Assembly (NCBI RefSeq): GCF_003340565.1 | Contig: NZ_QPLK01000001.1 | Coordinates: 186,001-250,000 of the forward strand | Source: Rhodovulum sp. 12E13 | GTDB lineage: Bacteria > Pseudomonadota > Alphaproteobacteria > Rhodobacterales > Rhodobacteraceae | DNA length: 64,000 bases | Direction: 5' to 3' | In this document: positions 29,720 to 38,017 of the stretch, piece after piece | Numbering within the stretch: position 1 is the stretch's first letter | Layout of the letters: each line of letters begins with the position of its first letter | Notes under the pieces: generated by a model | Told to the model about the DNA's origin: nothing | Databases searched by the model: none | Seen by the model: only the letters and a program-made list of their open reading frames with translations | Program-made: the position numbers and the translations under genes

Positions 29720-30205
29720 ATGACCGACCGCAGCAAGAGCATCGAGAACCTGCAGACGGCGCTGGCAATGGAGCTGACCGCCGTCAACCAGTACCTGCTG
29801 CACGCGCACACGCTGGAGGACTGGGGGCTCGACAAGCTTGCCAGCCGCATGCGCGACGAGATGCAGGAGGAGCTTGGCCATGCCGGCCAGTTCATCGACC
29901 GCATCATGTTTCTCGGCGGCACGCCCGAGCTGAGCGCGACCAAGACGCCGCAGATGGCCGAGACGCTCGAGGGCCTGTTCGAGGCCGACAAATCCGAGGA
30001 GCAGGGCGCCATCGACTTCTACAGCCGTGCGGCGCGCGACGCGGCCGAGGCCAACGACATCGGCACCCGCACGTTGTTCGAGACCATCGTGATGGACGAG
30101 GAAGGCCACTGGGACTGGCTCGACCGTCAACTCGCCACGCTCAAGCGTATGGGCGAGCCGGCCTTCATGTCGATTTACATGAGCGGCGAGAGCGGGGAGG
30201 GCTGA
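29720..30205 (+). CDS. bfr: Bacterioferritin, predicted haem-free
   Basis: A 161-residue four-helix ferritin that oxidises Fe(II) and stores iron as a mineral in a 24-mer shell. The di-iron ferroxidase ligands match E. coli Bfr position for position: E18, E51, H54, E94, E127 and H130, with Y25 also kept. The haem-binding methionine at 52 is leucine here (EELGHAG), so the protein should not bind the inter-subunit haem. ATG 29720 follows GAGAGGGA; a slightly longer start at 29690 lacks a good site. No bacterioferritin-associated ferredoxin gene is adjacent. Confidence 0.88.
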   Translation: MTDRSKSIENLQTALAMELTAVNQYLLHAHTLEDWGLDKLASRMRDEMQEELGHAGQFIDRIMFLGGTPELSATKTPQMAETLEGLFEADKSEEQGAIDFYSRAARDAAEANDIGTRTLFETIVMDEEGHWDWLDRQLATLKRMGEPAFMSIYMSGESGEG

Positions 30206-30388
30206 GCGCCCTCCCGCGGCCAGCCTCGCCCGCGTGTTTCGGCGGGTCTGTCCACGCATCGGCGCGCGGGCACTCAAGCGGGCCGCCAGCGTGGCGCGAG
30301 GCCGCCCTGGCCATCCGCGAGGTTGCACGCCCTTCGCCGCTGCTCGCGGGGGCCGGCCCCCCGGTCTCCGTCGGCGCCTGCAGCCCGC

Positions 30389-31648
30389 TCATCCAAGCCA
30401 CACGGCGGCGGCGCCGACGGCAATGACCGCGGCGTAGATCGGAAGCACCGTCAGGCCGAGCCGCGCCGACCCCGCGACGGCGCTGATGGCCCCCTTGACC
30501 GCGGTGTTGACGGACACGGCGATGAATATCGCGATGGCGCCGCTCGCCGCGGCCAGATCTTCGCCCACCAGCTTCGACACCGAGATCGTCAGGGCGTCGA
30601 CATCCGTGATGCCCGACAGGGCCGCACCCGCATACACGCCGCCCGTGCCGAGCCAGAGGTCGAGGTAGTGGACGGCGAGAAGCACGGCCGCGAGGACGGC
30701 CCCGAACGAAAGCGCGGTGGTCAGCTCCAGCGGGTTGGCGATGCCCTCCACCGCGTCGCTCGCATCCGGCCCCCCGTCCGAGCGGGTGAACACGAGCAGG
30801 GCGCCGGCACACCCTGTCGCGGCCATCACGCCCATGGGCAACGCGAGCGGCAGCACGAGGCTGGGCTCGAAGACCGCGACGAGCACGAGGATCCTCAGGA
30901 ACGTTACCGACCCCGCGACCACGATGCCGGCCGCGGCGAGGGGCGCGATCGCGGGGCGGGCCTTGACGAGGCGGGCGAGGGCCAGCGTGGTCGAGGTCGA
31001 CGAGGCGAGGCCGCCGAACAAGCCGGTCAGCGGTATGCCGAGGCTGGCGCCGCCCAGTCTAATCGCGCCGTAGCCGAAGAATGACAGCCCGGCCACCACG
31101 ACGGCCGCCCACCACAGCTCGTACGGGTTGAGCACTTCGCCGGGGCCGTAGCCCTCGTTCGGCAGGAGCGGCAGGACGACCACCGAGATCAGCGCGAGCT
31201 TGAGCAGCGCATCGAGTTCGAGCTGGCGGACGTGCGCCACCCATCGGTGCAGCCGCGCCTTCATCGACAGGAGCAGCGCCGCCACGACAGCGACCGCGGC
31301 GGCCGGCGCCATCGCGCCCAGCACCGATACGGCCCCGAGGGCGAAGGTCAGCAGCAGCGCGACCTCGGTCGTCAGGCCCAGATCGTCGTCGATGCGCAGG
31401 CGCACGGCATAGCTGACGGCGAGCAGCGCGGCGAGGGCGGCGAGCGCGATGGCAAGCACGACCGGCGCGGTGAGATCGGCGAGCCAGCCCGCGAGACCGC
31501 CCAGCAGCCCCGCGAGGGTAAATGTCCGAATGCCGGAGATGCGCCGTCCCTCGGCCTCGTCCCGACGGTGCCAGCCGCGTTCGAGCCCGAGCAGCAGGCC
31601 GATGGCCAGGGCCAGCCCGAGACGGAGGAAGATCTCGGTGTCGTCCAT
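30389..31648 (-). CDS. MgtC/SapB family membrane protein with DUF4010
   Basis: A 419-residue inner-membrane protein with about 12 spans. The N-terminal MgtC/SapB domain shows LALAIGLLLGLERGW and GIRTFTLAGLLGGLAGWL; the C-terminal half is a DUF4010-type repeat of the same fold (GLFGGLASSTSTTLALARL, GITDVDALTISVSKL). Function is unknown; MgtC proteins are linked to Mg2+ limitation and ATP synthase control in enterobacteria, which need not apply here. ATG 31648 is preceded by AGGACGGG; the extra 40 residues of the longer frame are not protein-like. Confidence 0.8.
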   Translation of the reverse strand: MDDTEIFLRLGLALAIGLLLGLERGWHRRDEAEGRRISGIRTFTLAGLLGGLAGWLADLTAPVVLAIALAALAALLAVSYAVRLRIDDDLGLTTEVALLLTFALGAVSVLGAMAPAAAVAVVAALLLSMKARLHRWVAHVRQLELDALLKLALISVVVLPLLPNEGYGPGEVLNPYELWWAAVVVAGLSFFGYGAIRLGGASLGIPLTGLFGGLASSTSTTLALARLVKARPAIAPLAAAGIVVAGSVTFLRILVLVAVFEPSLVLPLALPMGVMAATGCAGALLVFTRSDGGPDASDAVEGIANPLELTTALSFGAVLAAVLLAVHYLDLWLGTGGVYAGAALSGITDVDALTISVSKLVGEDLAAASGAIAIFIAVSVNTAVKGAISAVAGSARLGLTVLPIYAAVIAVGAAAVWLG

Positions 31649-32121
31649 TCCCGTCCTATGGACGCGGCGCCGCGCACGGGCCGCGACCGCGGTCAACGGC
31701 GGGACGCGCCGATCGTGCCTCGGGCGACGCATGTCCGCGGCGGGGCAACGCGGCGGTCGGGGTGCCATGCGTGCCGGCGGGTTCGGGAAAGCCCGGTGCA
31801 GCGGGTGCAGGGCACGACGGAAAGCCGGAATTGTCGCACAAGGACCTGTCCATCGAGAACCCCGCGGAGAAGCTCGACCAGTGGGAGGCCGACGCCGTCA
31901 GGATGCAGTCGAAGCACGACGAGGTCCAGCCCGGCGCCGGGATCGCCCTCCGCCCGCAGATCGACGGGGCGGAGCTGGCCCCGAGGCAGGGCGTGCGGCC
32001 GGACAGCCCGCAAGGGCCGAGCCGAGGGCCGGCGCCCTGGACACGAGAGACACGCTTTCCCGGGCCTCGAGCGACGACCACGGCGGCAAGGGGCCGACCG
32101 ACCGGGCTGCGGGCGCTCCGA
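31649..32121. other. 473 bp gap between two membrane-protein genes, with a coding-like stretch
   Basis: The gap separates the DUF4010 gene start from the FNT gene stop. Positions 31831 to about 32020 on the plus strand show codon-like periodicity and a natural peptide composition, but no ATG, no good ribosome site and no stop before it runs into the antisense of the FNT gene. It may be a relic. Nothing else is recognised. Confidence 0.35.
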
Positions 32122-32937
32122 TCAGATCTCGTTGCGAACCTGCGCGTAGGTCAGGGCCGCGAAGATCCCGGTTCCGCCCAGCACGTTGCCGGCGAAGGCT
32201 GGCAGCACGCCGCCCAGGAGCGCCGCGCGCAGCCCGAGTTCCCCGAGCGCCACGAGCAGGAACAGCTCGGTCGCGCCGGCCACGACATGCGACATCCCGC
32301 CCACGCCGATCATATAGGTCAGCAGGAGGATCATGAGCACCTCGCCCGCACCGTCCATCCGCGGCAGCGTCCAGACGAGCGCGGCGACGATGAACCCCGC
32401 CGGAATGCCCCAGGCGAAGTGCTGAAGCGGCGTGGCCTCGGCATAGTGGCGCGACACGGCGAGCACTCCGTCGAATCGCGCCTCGGGCAGGATGTGGCCG
32501 TAGGCGAGCACGAGCGCCGCCGCCGCGCACCCCAGGAGGTTCGCCGCGAGCACGGTGCCCCACAGCCGCGCGGTCTGGGCGAATTTCGTGCGCGTCGGCG
32601 CAAGAAACAGCGGCAGGATCGGCGTGATCGTGTTCTCGGTAAACAGCTGCATCCGCCCGAGAATCACGATCAGGAAGCCGATCGTGTAGCCGATGTTGGA
32701 AATGGCCGGCGCCCACTCGGCCTCGGGCAATAGCGACGCCAGCACTCCCTTGCTCACCACCGAGGTGCTGAGCGCGAATCCCGCCGCCACGCCCGACCAC
32801 CACAGCGCCGAGACAGGCCGCGACAGTTCGTGCTCGCCATCGCGCCGGATCGCCTCGAAGATGACCGACGAGGGGACCTTGGCGTATTCCTCCGCCTTTT
32901 CTTCTTCCTCCCGATCGAGGTTGGCCTTGTCTGACAT
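32122..32937 (-). CDS. Formate/nitrite transporter family channel (YfdC-like)
   Basis: A 271-residue FNT-family pentameric channel protein with six spans and a long charged N-terminus (about 1-50). Family phrases: LWWSGVAAGFALSTSVVSKG, FLIVILGRMQLFTENTITP and GAGEVLMILLLTYMIGVGGMSHVV. The FTENT loop matches the YfdC-like branch more than FocA or NirC. Substrate is unknown; formate, nitrite or another small monovalent anion are possible. ATG 32937 follows AAAGGGG. It is divergent from tspO across a 444 bp spacer. Confidence 0.83.
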   Translation of the reverse strand: MSDKANLDREEEEKAEEYAKVPSSVIFEAIRRDGEHELSRPVSALWWSGVAAGFALSTSVVSKGVLASLLPEAEWAPAISNIGYTIGFLIVILGRMQLFTENTITPILPLFLAPTRTKFAQTARLWGTVLAANLLGCAAAALVLAYGHILPEARFDGVLAVSRHYAEATPLQHFAWGIPAGFIVAALVWTLPRMDGAGEVLMILLLTYMIGVGGMSHVVAGATELFLLVALGELGLRAALLGGVLPAFAGNVLGGTGIFAALTYAQVRNEI

Positions 32938-33381
32938 CGTTCCGCCCCTTTCTGCCCGCCCAACGCGCCGCGGGGTCGGCTGGATCCTCGCCCGGACAGC
33001 GACGTCCTCCAACCCGTTTCGCGGATTTTTCAAGCGGACCACGCACGAGCCCCCGGCCCGTTCACGGGCGGCGCTGCCGCGTTTTTCGGCCGGGTGCTCT
33101 CGATGGGCCGTCGCCGGCGGTTCCGTCCGCCGCCCTGCAGCCGCGTGGCACCGCTCCGGGCGAGGGGGCTCGCCGACCGGCGGTCGCGCTTTCGGCCCGC
33201 CGTGCGGCGCGCCCTGCGGGAGGCGATGCGCGCCTGCCGGGGAGGGAGAGGCCTCGAGGCGCCCGGACCGGCAGCCGCCGGGCAGGCGGCGAGTCGGGGT
33301 CGGTCGCCGCGGCGCGGGCCGAACCTCTCACGGCAGGCATTGCCGCGCGCCGCCGACGCCGATACCCCTGAGGGCATACCG
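32938..33381. other. Divergent spacer between the FNT gene and tspO
   Basis: 444 bp of GC-rich DNA with no protein-like frame. A frame in phase with tspO runs through the second half, but its composition (Arg/Gly/Pro-rich) argues that translation starts at 33382. No clear promoter was found. Confidence 0.4.
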
Positions 33382-33861
33382 ATGCGGATCGCGGAGGCGC
33401 CGATGGCCCTGTTCCCTCTCTACCTCGCGATCTGCGCCGTTCCGGCCGCCGCGGGCATCCTGTTCAAGCCCGGCACCTGGTACCGGGCGCTCGACAAGCC
33501 CGCCTGGACGCCGCCGGATGCGCTGTTCCCGGTGATCTGGGCGGTGCTCTATGTCCTGATGTCGCTCGCCGCGGCGCGCGTGGCGTCGCAGCCGGGCACC
33601 GAGGTCGCCCTCGGTCTCTGGGCGCTGCAGATCGCGATCAGCACGCTCTGGTCGCCTGTCTTCTTCGGCCTGCACCGGATCCGGGCCGGTGCCGTCGTCA
33701 TCGCCCTGCTCTGGCTGGCGGTGCTGGCCACCACGCTGGCCTTTGCCGCGCACGATGCGCTCGCGGCCCTCATGATGGTGCCCTACCTCGCGTGGGGCAG
33801 CTTCGCCCTCGCGCTCAACCTGTCGGTCATGCTTCGCAACCCGGCCCCCGCGCGGCCGTGA
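33382..33861 (+). CDS. tspO: TspO/MBR family tryptophan-rich sensory protein
   Basis: A 159-residue membrane protein with five spans. It has the family phrases FKPGTWYRALDKPAWTPPDALFPVIWAVLYVLM and WSPVFFGLH, and the C-terminal ALNLSVMLRN in place of the usual LNYxVW. TspO binds tetrapyrroles in the outer or inner membrane and, in Rhodobacter, modulates photosynthesis gene expression in response to oxygen. Photosynthesis genes are not in this window. ATG 33382 is used; an ATG seven codons later is an alternative. Confidence 0.85.
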   Translation: MRIAEAPMALFPLYLAICAVPAAAGILFKPGTWYRALDKPAWTPPDALFPVIWAVLYVLMSLAAARVASQPGTEVALGLWALQIAISTLWSPVFFGLHRIRAGAVVIALLWLAVLATTLAFAAHDALAALMMVPYLAWGSFALALNLSVMLRNPAPARP

Positions 33862-34047
33862 GCGATCGCACGTCGCGGCGGGGCGGCAGCCGGCTTGCGC
33901 CGCCCTTCGGGCAAGATCGACGACCGGCCGGTTGATCGGCATCGCGAAGGCCGGTGGACCGGGGCGGGTCATGTCAGGCAACAGGCGGGCCGCGCATGCC
34001 GGAACGAAGGCCGCGTCGAAGAAGCCCGCCGCCTCCGGCGCCAATGG

Positions 34048-34452
34048 TCAGCTCGCGGCAGGGTCGGACGGGCCGCGATCCGCATCGCGCAGGGCCTGGA
34101 TCTCCTCCTCGAGGATCGGCAGGGCGAGGTTGCAGGCGTGGATGCCGATGATCGAGGTGAGCTGGATCGTCTCCAGGATCTCTTCCGCCGTGGCGCCGGC
34201 CTCGAGCGCGTTGCGGACATGCCGCCGGACACCCGGCCCGTAGAGATGGGTGGTGGCCGCGTTGACGGCGATCAGGATCAGCTCCTTGTGCTTGCGCTCG
34301 AGCGGGCCCTTCGTCTGCGGCACGGCCCGGAAGGCGAGGTAGGCCTCGAGGAAATCGGGATCGAACTCGCGGAACTTCTCCCACAGCGGGTTCCAGTCGC
34401 CGGCCTCGCGGTGGGCGCGGGTCTGAGGATACGGCTCGGCGGCTTCGGTCAT
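34048..34452 (-). CDS. Carboxymuconolactone decarboxylase (CMD) family protein
   Basis: A 134-residue all-helical protein of the AhpD/CMD superfamily. The core reads KHKELILIAVNAATTHLYGPGVRRHVRNALEAGATAEEILETI, but the CxxC pair of AhpD-type peroxidase partners is absent (NAATTHL), so a redox role is unlikely and a lactone-decarboxylase-like or unknown role remains. ATG 34452 overlaps the stop of the GMC oxidoreductase gene (ATGA), so it is part of that operon. Such proteins are common companions of aromatic or organic-acid breakdown genes. The real substrate is unknown. Confidence 0.75.
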   Translation of the reverse strand: MTEAAEPYPQTRAHREAGDWNPLWEKFREFDPDFLEAYLAFRAVPQTKGPLERKHKELILIAVNAATTHLYGPGVRRHVRNALEAGATAEEILETIQLTSIIGIHACNLALPILEEEIQALRDADRGPSDPAAS

Positions 34453-36083
34453 GCGTGGGTCCTTTCCTGTTCGTCCTCGGCGATGAAGGCCGCGCCCCGT
34501 TCGCCCGCCATGATCGCGGCGGCATTGGTGTTCGACGACGGGATGTCGGGAAAGACCGAGGCGTCGATCACGCGCAGCCCCTCGACCCCGTGCACCCGCA
34601 AGCGGGTATCGACCACCGCCGTCTCGGGCGGTCCCATCCGGCAGGTGCCGACGGTGTGCCATGCGGTCTGGCCGCTGCGGCGGGCATAGTCGAGCAGCGC
34701 GTTGTCGTCGTCATGCCCCGGGCCGGGCAGCTCCTCGCGCACGATGACGCCCGCCATGGCGGGATCGCGCGCCACCCGGTCGAGCAGGCGCAGCACGCGC
34801 AGGGCGCAGGCGGCGTCTTCGGGATCGGCGAAGTAGTTCGGCTGGAGGAGCGGCATCGCCTCCGGGTCCGGGCTCTGCAGGTGCACCGAGCCGCGCGAGC
34901 GCGGGTGAAGCTGGAAGCCGCCAAGGGTGAAGCCCGCGAAGCGGTCGATGCCGCCCTCGGCGTCGCGGGCATACCGGTCCTTTCCGCTGATCTTGTAAAG
35001 GCGGATCATGGCGTCCGGCCGGGCGAGACCGGCCGAGGTGCGTGCGATGGCGTGGGCGGTCGACGAGGTGCCCGCGAGCAGGCCCTTGCGCGTCAGGGCG
35101 TAGCGCAGCCCCTGCACCGCCTTGACCAGCGGGTCGCGCATCAGGTCGTTGATCGTGGGCCCCCGCCGGGCGCGGTAGGTGCGGCGCACCTGCAGGTGGT
35201 CGCTCAGATGCTCGCCCACGGCCGGGGTGTGGTGCACCGTCTCGATCCCGTGCGCGCGCAGCCGCGCGCCGTCGCCGATGCCCGACAGCTCCAGCAGGTG
35301 CGGTGACATGATCGCGCCCGCCGACAGGACGACCCCGCGCCGCGCCGTCAGGCGCTGCAAACCGCCTGGCGTGAGGCAGTCGACCCCGACGGCGCGCTTG
35401 CCGTCGAAGACGATGCGGCGCGCCCGCGCGCCCGTCAGCACCCGCAGGTTGGACCGGGTGCGCGCCGGATGCAGGTAGGCCACGGCCGACGACCAGCGCC
35501 GCCCGCGAAAGGCCGTCTGTTCGAGGTATCGGACCCCCTCGTAGGGGCCGGCGTTGTAATCGTCGGTCTGCGGGATGCCGACGCTGCGGCAGGCTGCGAT
35601 GAAGGCGTCGGATAGCGGATCGGGGTCGCGCCGGCCGAGATCGGTGATGCGGACCGGCCCGTTCCTGCCGCGCTCGGGACGGGTGGCGAAGGCCGCGCTC
35701 TCCATCCGGCCGAACCAGGGCGCCACGTCGTCCCACGCCCAGCCGGCCAGTCCCTCGTCGGCCCAGCGGTCGAAGATGGCAGCCTCGCCCCAGATATAGG
35801 CCATGCCGTTGACCGCCGACGACCCGCCGAGCACGCGGCCGCGGGGCGAATAGATCTCCTGCCCGGCCAGATGCTCCTGGGGGGCGCTGCGATAGGGCCA
35901 GACCCAGTCGGGGTTCGTCAGCACCCGGCCCACGCCGAGGGGGATGTGCAGCCAGATGTTGGCGTCTTCCTCCCCCGCCTCGACCAGCGCGATCCGCCGC
36001 GTTCCATCCTCGGACAGGCGCGCGGCGACGGCCGCCCCCGCCGATCCCGCGCCCACGACGACGTAATCGTAGACGTCTGCCAT
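34449..36083 (-). CDS. GMC family FAD-dependent alcohol oxidoreductase (choline dehydrogenase-like)
   Basis: A 544-residue flavoenzyme. The ADP-binding motif is VVVGAGSAGAAVAARL (about 8-23), the GMC signature 1 is RGRVLGGSSAVNGMAYIWG (about 80-98), signature 2 includes GAIMSPHLLELSGIG (about 256-270), and the active-site histidine is in QTAWHTVGTCRMG with SSNTNAAAIMAGERGA near the end. It oxidises a primary alcohol to the aldehyde, passing electrons to the respiratory chain or oxygen. It follows the Xsc-like ThDP gene by three bases and overlaps the CMD gene. Isethionate dehydrogenases belong to this family, but so do choline and many other alcohol dehydrogenases. Confidence 0.87.
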   Translation of the reverse strand: MADVYDYVVVGAGSAGAAVAARLSEDGTRRIALVEAGEEDANIWLHIPLGVGRVLTNPDWVWPYRSAPQEHLAGQEIYSPRGRVLGGSSAVNGMAYIWGEAAIFDRWADEGLAGWAWDDVAPWFGRMESAAFATRPERGRNGPVRITDLGRRDPDPLSDAFIAACRSVGIPQTDDYNAGPYEGVRYLEQTAFRGRRWSSAVAYLHPARTRSNLRVLTGARARRIVFDGKRAVGVDCLTPGGLQRLTARRGVVLSAGAIMSPHLLELSGIGDGARLRAHGIETVHHTPAVGEHLSDHLQVRRTYRARRGPTINDLMRDPLVKAVQGLRYALTRKGLLAGTSSTAHAIARTSAGLARPDAMIRLYKISGKDRYARDAEGGIDRFAGFTLGGFQLHPRSRGSVHLQSPDPEAMPLLQPNYFADPEDAACALRVLRLLDRVARDPAMAGVIVREELPGPGHDDDNALLDYARRSGQTAWHTVGTCRMGPPETAVVDTRLRVHGVEGLRVIDASVFPDIPSSNTNAAAIMAGERGAAFIAEDEQERTHA

Positions 36084-36086
36084 GGC

Positions 36087-37769
36087 TCAGGCTTTCGCGC
36101 GGTGGGCGAAGGAGTCGCGCCGGAACGAGTAGAGCGCGTCGGGGTCCATCATCACGTCGACGACCGCGGGCTTGCCGCAGCCCAGCGCCTCGCGCAGCGC
36201 GTCGGGCAGGTCGCCCGGCGCCTCGACGCGGATGCCATGGGCACCGTAAAGGCGGGCGAGCTCGTCGAAGGGCGGGTTGCGCAGGTCGGCCCCGATGTAG
36301 CGCTGGCCGAAGAAGTCGCGCTGATAGGCCTTCTCGGCGCCCCAGCACTGGTTGTTCATCACGACGGTCACCGTGTTGATCCCCTGTTCGACCGCCGTGG
36401 CGAGTTCCGCCGCGCCCATGGCGAAGCCGCCGTCGCCGTGCAGGCTGATGACGGGCCGGTCGGGGCAGGCGAGCTTGACGCCAAGTCCGCAGCCGAAGGA
36501 GAAGCCCACCAGCCCGAAATCAAGGGGCGTGAACAGGGCCGGCACCGTGCGGTAGTTCAGCTTTTCGGTGGCCTGCAGGCAAAGCGTGCCGGCGTCCATC
36601 GTGTAGATCGCGTCGGCCGGGGCGACGTCGCGCAGCGCCTTGAACATCGTCTCGGGTCCGATCGGGGTGCGGTGGGGGTCGGCCGTCTGCTCGCGCGCCT
36701 CGAGATAGGCGGCGCGGTCGGACAGGAACCGCTCGAGCCACGCCCTGCCGCCATCGCAGGGGCCGCATGCGGCGCGCAACTCGTCGGCGACCGCCGCCGC
36801 GTCGCCCCAGATCGCCACCTCGGCGGGGAAGAAGCGGCCGAGCGCCGTCGGTTCGATCTCGACCTGCACGATCTTCGCGTCGGGGTTGACGTTGTCGTAG
36901 CTGTAGAAGGTGGAGTTGAAGCCCAGCCGCGTGCCCAGCGCGAGGATCACGTCGGCCTCGCGCGCCAGCCGCGAGGCGACGTCGTTGCCGCGCGGCCCGA
37001 CCTGCCCGGCGTTCAGCCGGTGGTCGAAGGGCAGCGCGTCGCCGTGACCGGGCGCCATGGCGACCGGCACGCCGAGCGCCTCGGCCAGCCCGAGCACCGC
37101 CTTCTGCCCGCGCTCCGACTTGAGGCCGCCGCCGCCCACGATGAGCGGCCGCTCTGCGCCCTGCAGCAGCCGGGCGGCCTCGGCGATGTGGCCGGCGTCG
37201 CCGCGCAGCGCCGCGCCCAGCCGCTCTATCCCGCTGGGGCGGATCGCGTCGAACTCGGCCTCGCCCGCCAGCACGTCGCGCGGGAGGTTGACCAGAACAG
37301 GCCCGCGGCGTGGCGACAGGGCCGTGCGGAACGCTTCGTTGACCAGCTCGGGCACCCGTGCGGCGGCGTTGGCGTGGTAGGTCTTCTTGGTGATCGGGTG
37401 GAACAGGGCCATCTGGTCCACCTCCTGGAAGGCGTCGCGGTGGACATGGCCCGAGGCGAGCGCGCCCGCCAGCGCCACGACCGGCGAGTATGCCGCCCGC
37501 GCCTGCGCGATGCCGGTGACGAGGTTGGTCACGCCCGGCCCGTTCTGCCCGGCGATGATCACGCCCGCCTTGCCGCTGGCGCGCGCGTAGCCGTCGGCCA
37601 TGTGGGTGCCCGTCCGCTCGTCGCGGACGCCGACGAAGCGGATGTCGGGCGCGTCGTAGAGAGCGTCGAACAGCTCCATTGTGGCCGAGCCGATCAGCCC
37701 GAAAACGGTGTCGACCCCGTTTGCCCGCAGCGCCTCCACCGCGGCCCTGCCTCCGCTCATCTTCGGCAT
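36087..37769 (-). CDS. Thiamine-diphosphate-dependent enzyme, sulfoacetaldehyde acetyltransferase (Xsc)-like
   Basis: A 560-residue ThDP enzyme. The N-terminal domain has FGLIGSATMELFDAL, the activating glutamate in RDERTGTHMADGYARASGK and AFQEVDQMALF; the ThDP/Mg site is GDGGFAMGAAELATAVEQG through VVMNNQCWGAEK, and the end reads YSFRRDSFAHR. IGSA, FQEVEQMA and WGAEK are shared with Xsc, but the protein is shorter (Xsc is about 590) and no phosphotransacetylase gene is adjacent. It is best described as an Xsc-like C-C lyase or acetolactate-synthase relative acting on an aldehyde or oxoacid. ATG 37769 follows GGAG. It opens the operon with the GMC and CMD genes. Confidence 0.75.
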   Translation of the reverse strand: MPKMSGGRAAVEALRANGVDTVFGLIGSATMELFDALYDAPDIRFVGVRDERTGTHMADGYARASGKAGVIIAGQNGPGVTNLVTGIAQARAAYSPVVALAGALASGHVHRDAFQEVDQMALFHPITKKTYHANAAARVPELVNEAFRTALSPRRGPVLVNLPRDVLAGEAEFDAIRPSGIERLGAALRGDAGHIAEAARLLQGAERPLIVGGGGLKSERGQKAVLGLAEALGVPVAMAPGHGDALPFDHRLNAGQVGPRGNDVASRLAREADVILALGTRLGFNSTFYSYDNVNPDAKIVQVEIEPTALGRFFPAEVAIWGDAAAVADELRAACGPCDGGRAWLERFLSDRAAYLEAREQTADPHRTPIGPETMFKALRDVAPADAIYTMDAGTLCLQATEKLNYRTVPALFTPLDFGLVGFSFGCGLGVKLACPDRPVISLHGDGGFAMGAAELATAVEQGINTVTVVMNNQCWGAEKAYQRDFFGQRYIGADLRNPPFDELARLYGAHGIRVEAPGDLPDALREALGCGKPAVVDVMMDPDALYSFRRDSFAHRAKA

Positions 37770-37828
37770 GTGTGTCTCCTGTTCCCGGCCTGGGCGGCGC
37801 TGGGCATGCCACCGGCGTGTTTCCCCGA

Positions 37829-37857
37829 TGTTATGCGCTGCCCAACAGTAATGTCAA
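37829..37857 (-). promoter_or_regulatory. Sigma-70 type promoter of the Xsc-like operon
   Basis: On the minus strand TTGACA (37857 to 37852) is followed after exactly 17 bases by ATAACA (37834 to 37829). The start of transcription would lie near 37822, about 53 bases before the ATG at 37769. The -35 is embedded in the operator 12-mer, so a bound repressor would block polymerase. Confidence 0.65.
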
Positions 37858-37861
37858 CAAT
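37850..37861. promoter_or_regulatory. Operator 12-mer AATGTCAACAAT, copy 1 (Xsc-like operon and regulator gene)
   Basis: A near-palindrome of the WTGT-CA-ACAW type, as expected for FadR/FCD-type GntR proteins, whose sites follow nGTnnnACn patterns. It lies 81-92 bp upstream of the Xsc-like start and also upstream of the GntR gene. Identical to the site at 41799-41810. Confidence 0.6.
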
Positions 37862-38017
37862 ATTGAAGACATTCTGACCGCTAGCAATGTCGGCAAGCGA
37901 TTGGTATATGTTTCCGACCGTGCGATGACGGCGCCCGTCCGATGGCGGGAACGACCGGGCAGGCGCCCTCCGGCGCGGCACATCGCGAATGCGGAGCGGG
38001 AACGGACCGGGCGGACG

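Larger units (their letters stand above)
37770..38017. other. Divergent control region of the GntR regulator and the Xsc-like operon
   Basis: A 248 bp spacer, AT-rich at 37845-37915 compared with its surroundings. It contains the operator 12-mer at 37850-37861 overlapping the -35 of a good minus-strand promoter, and a longer imperfect symmetry (AATGTC at 37850 and GACATT at about 37868). One regulator site could control both divergent units. Confidence 0.6.

Noticed and set aside
34048-34452. AhpD-type alkylhydroperoxidase
   Set aside because: The CxxC active-site pair is absent.
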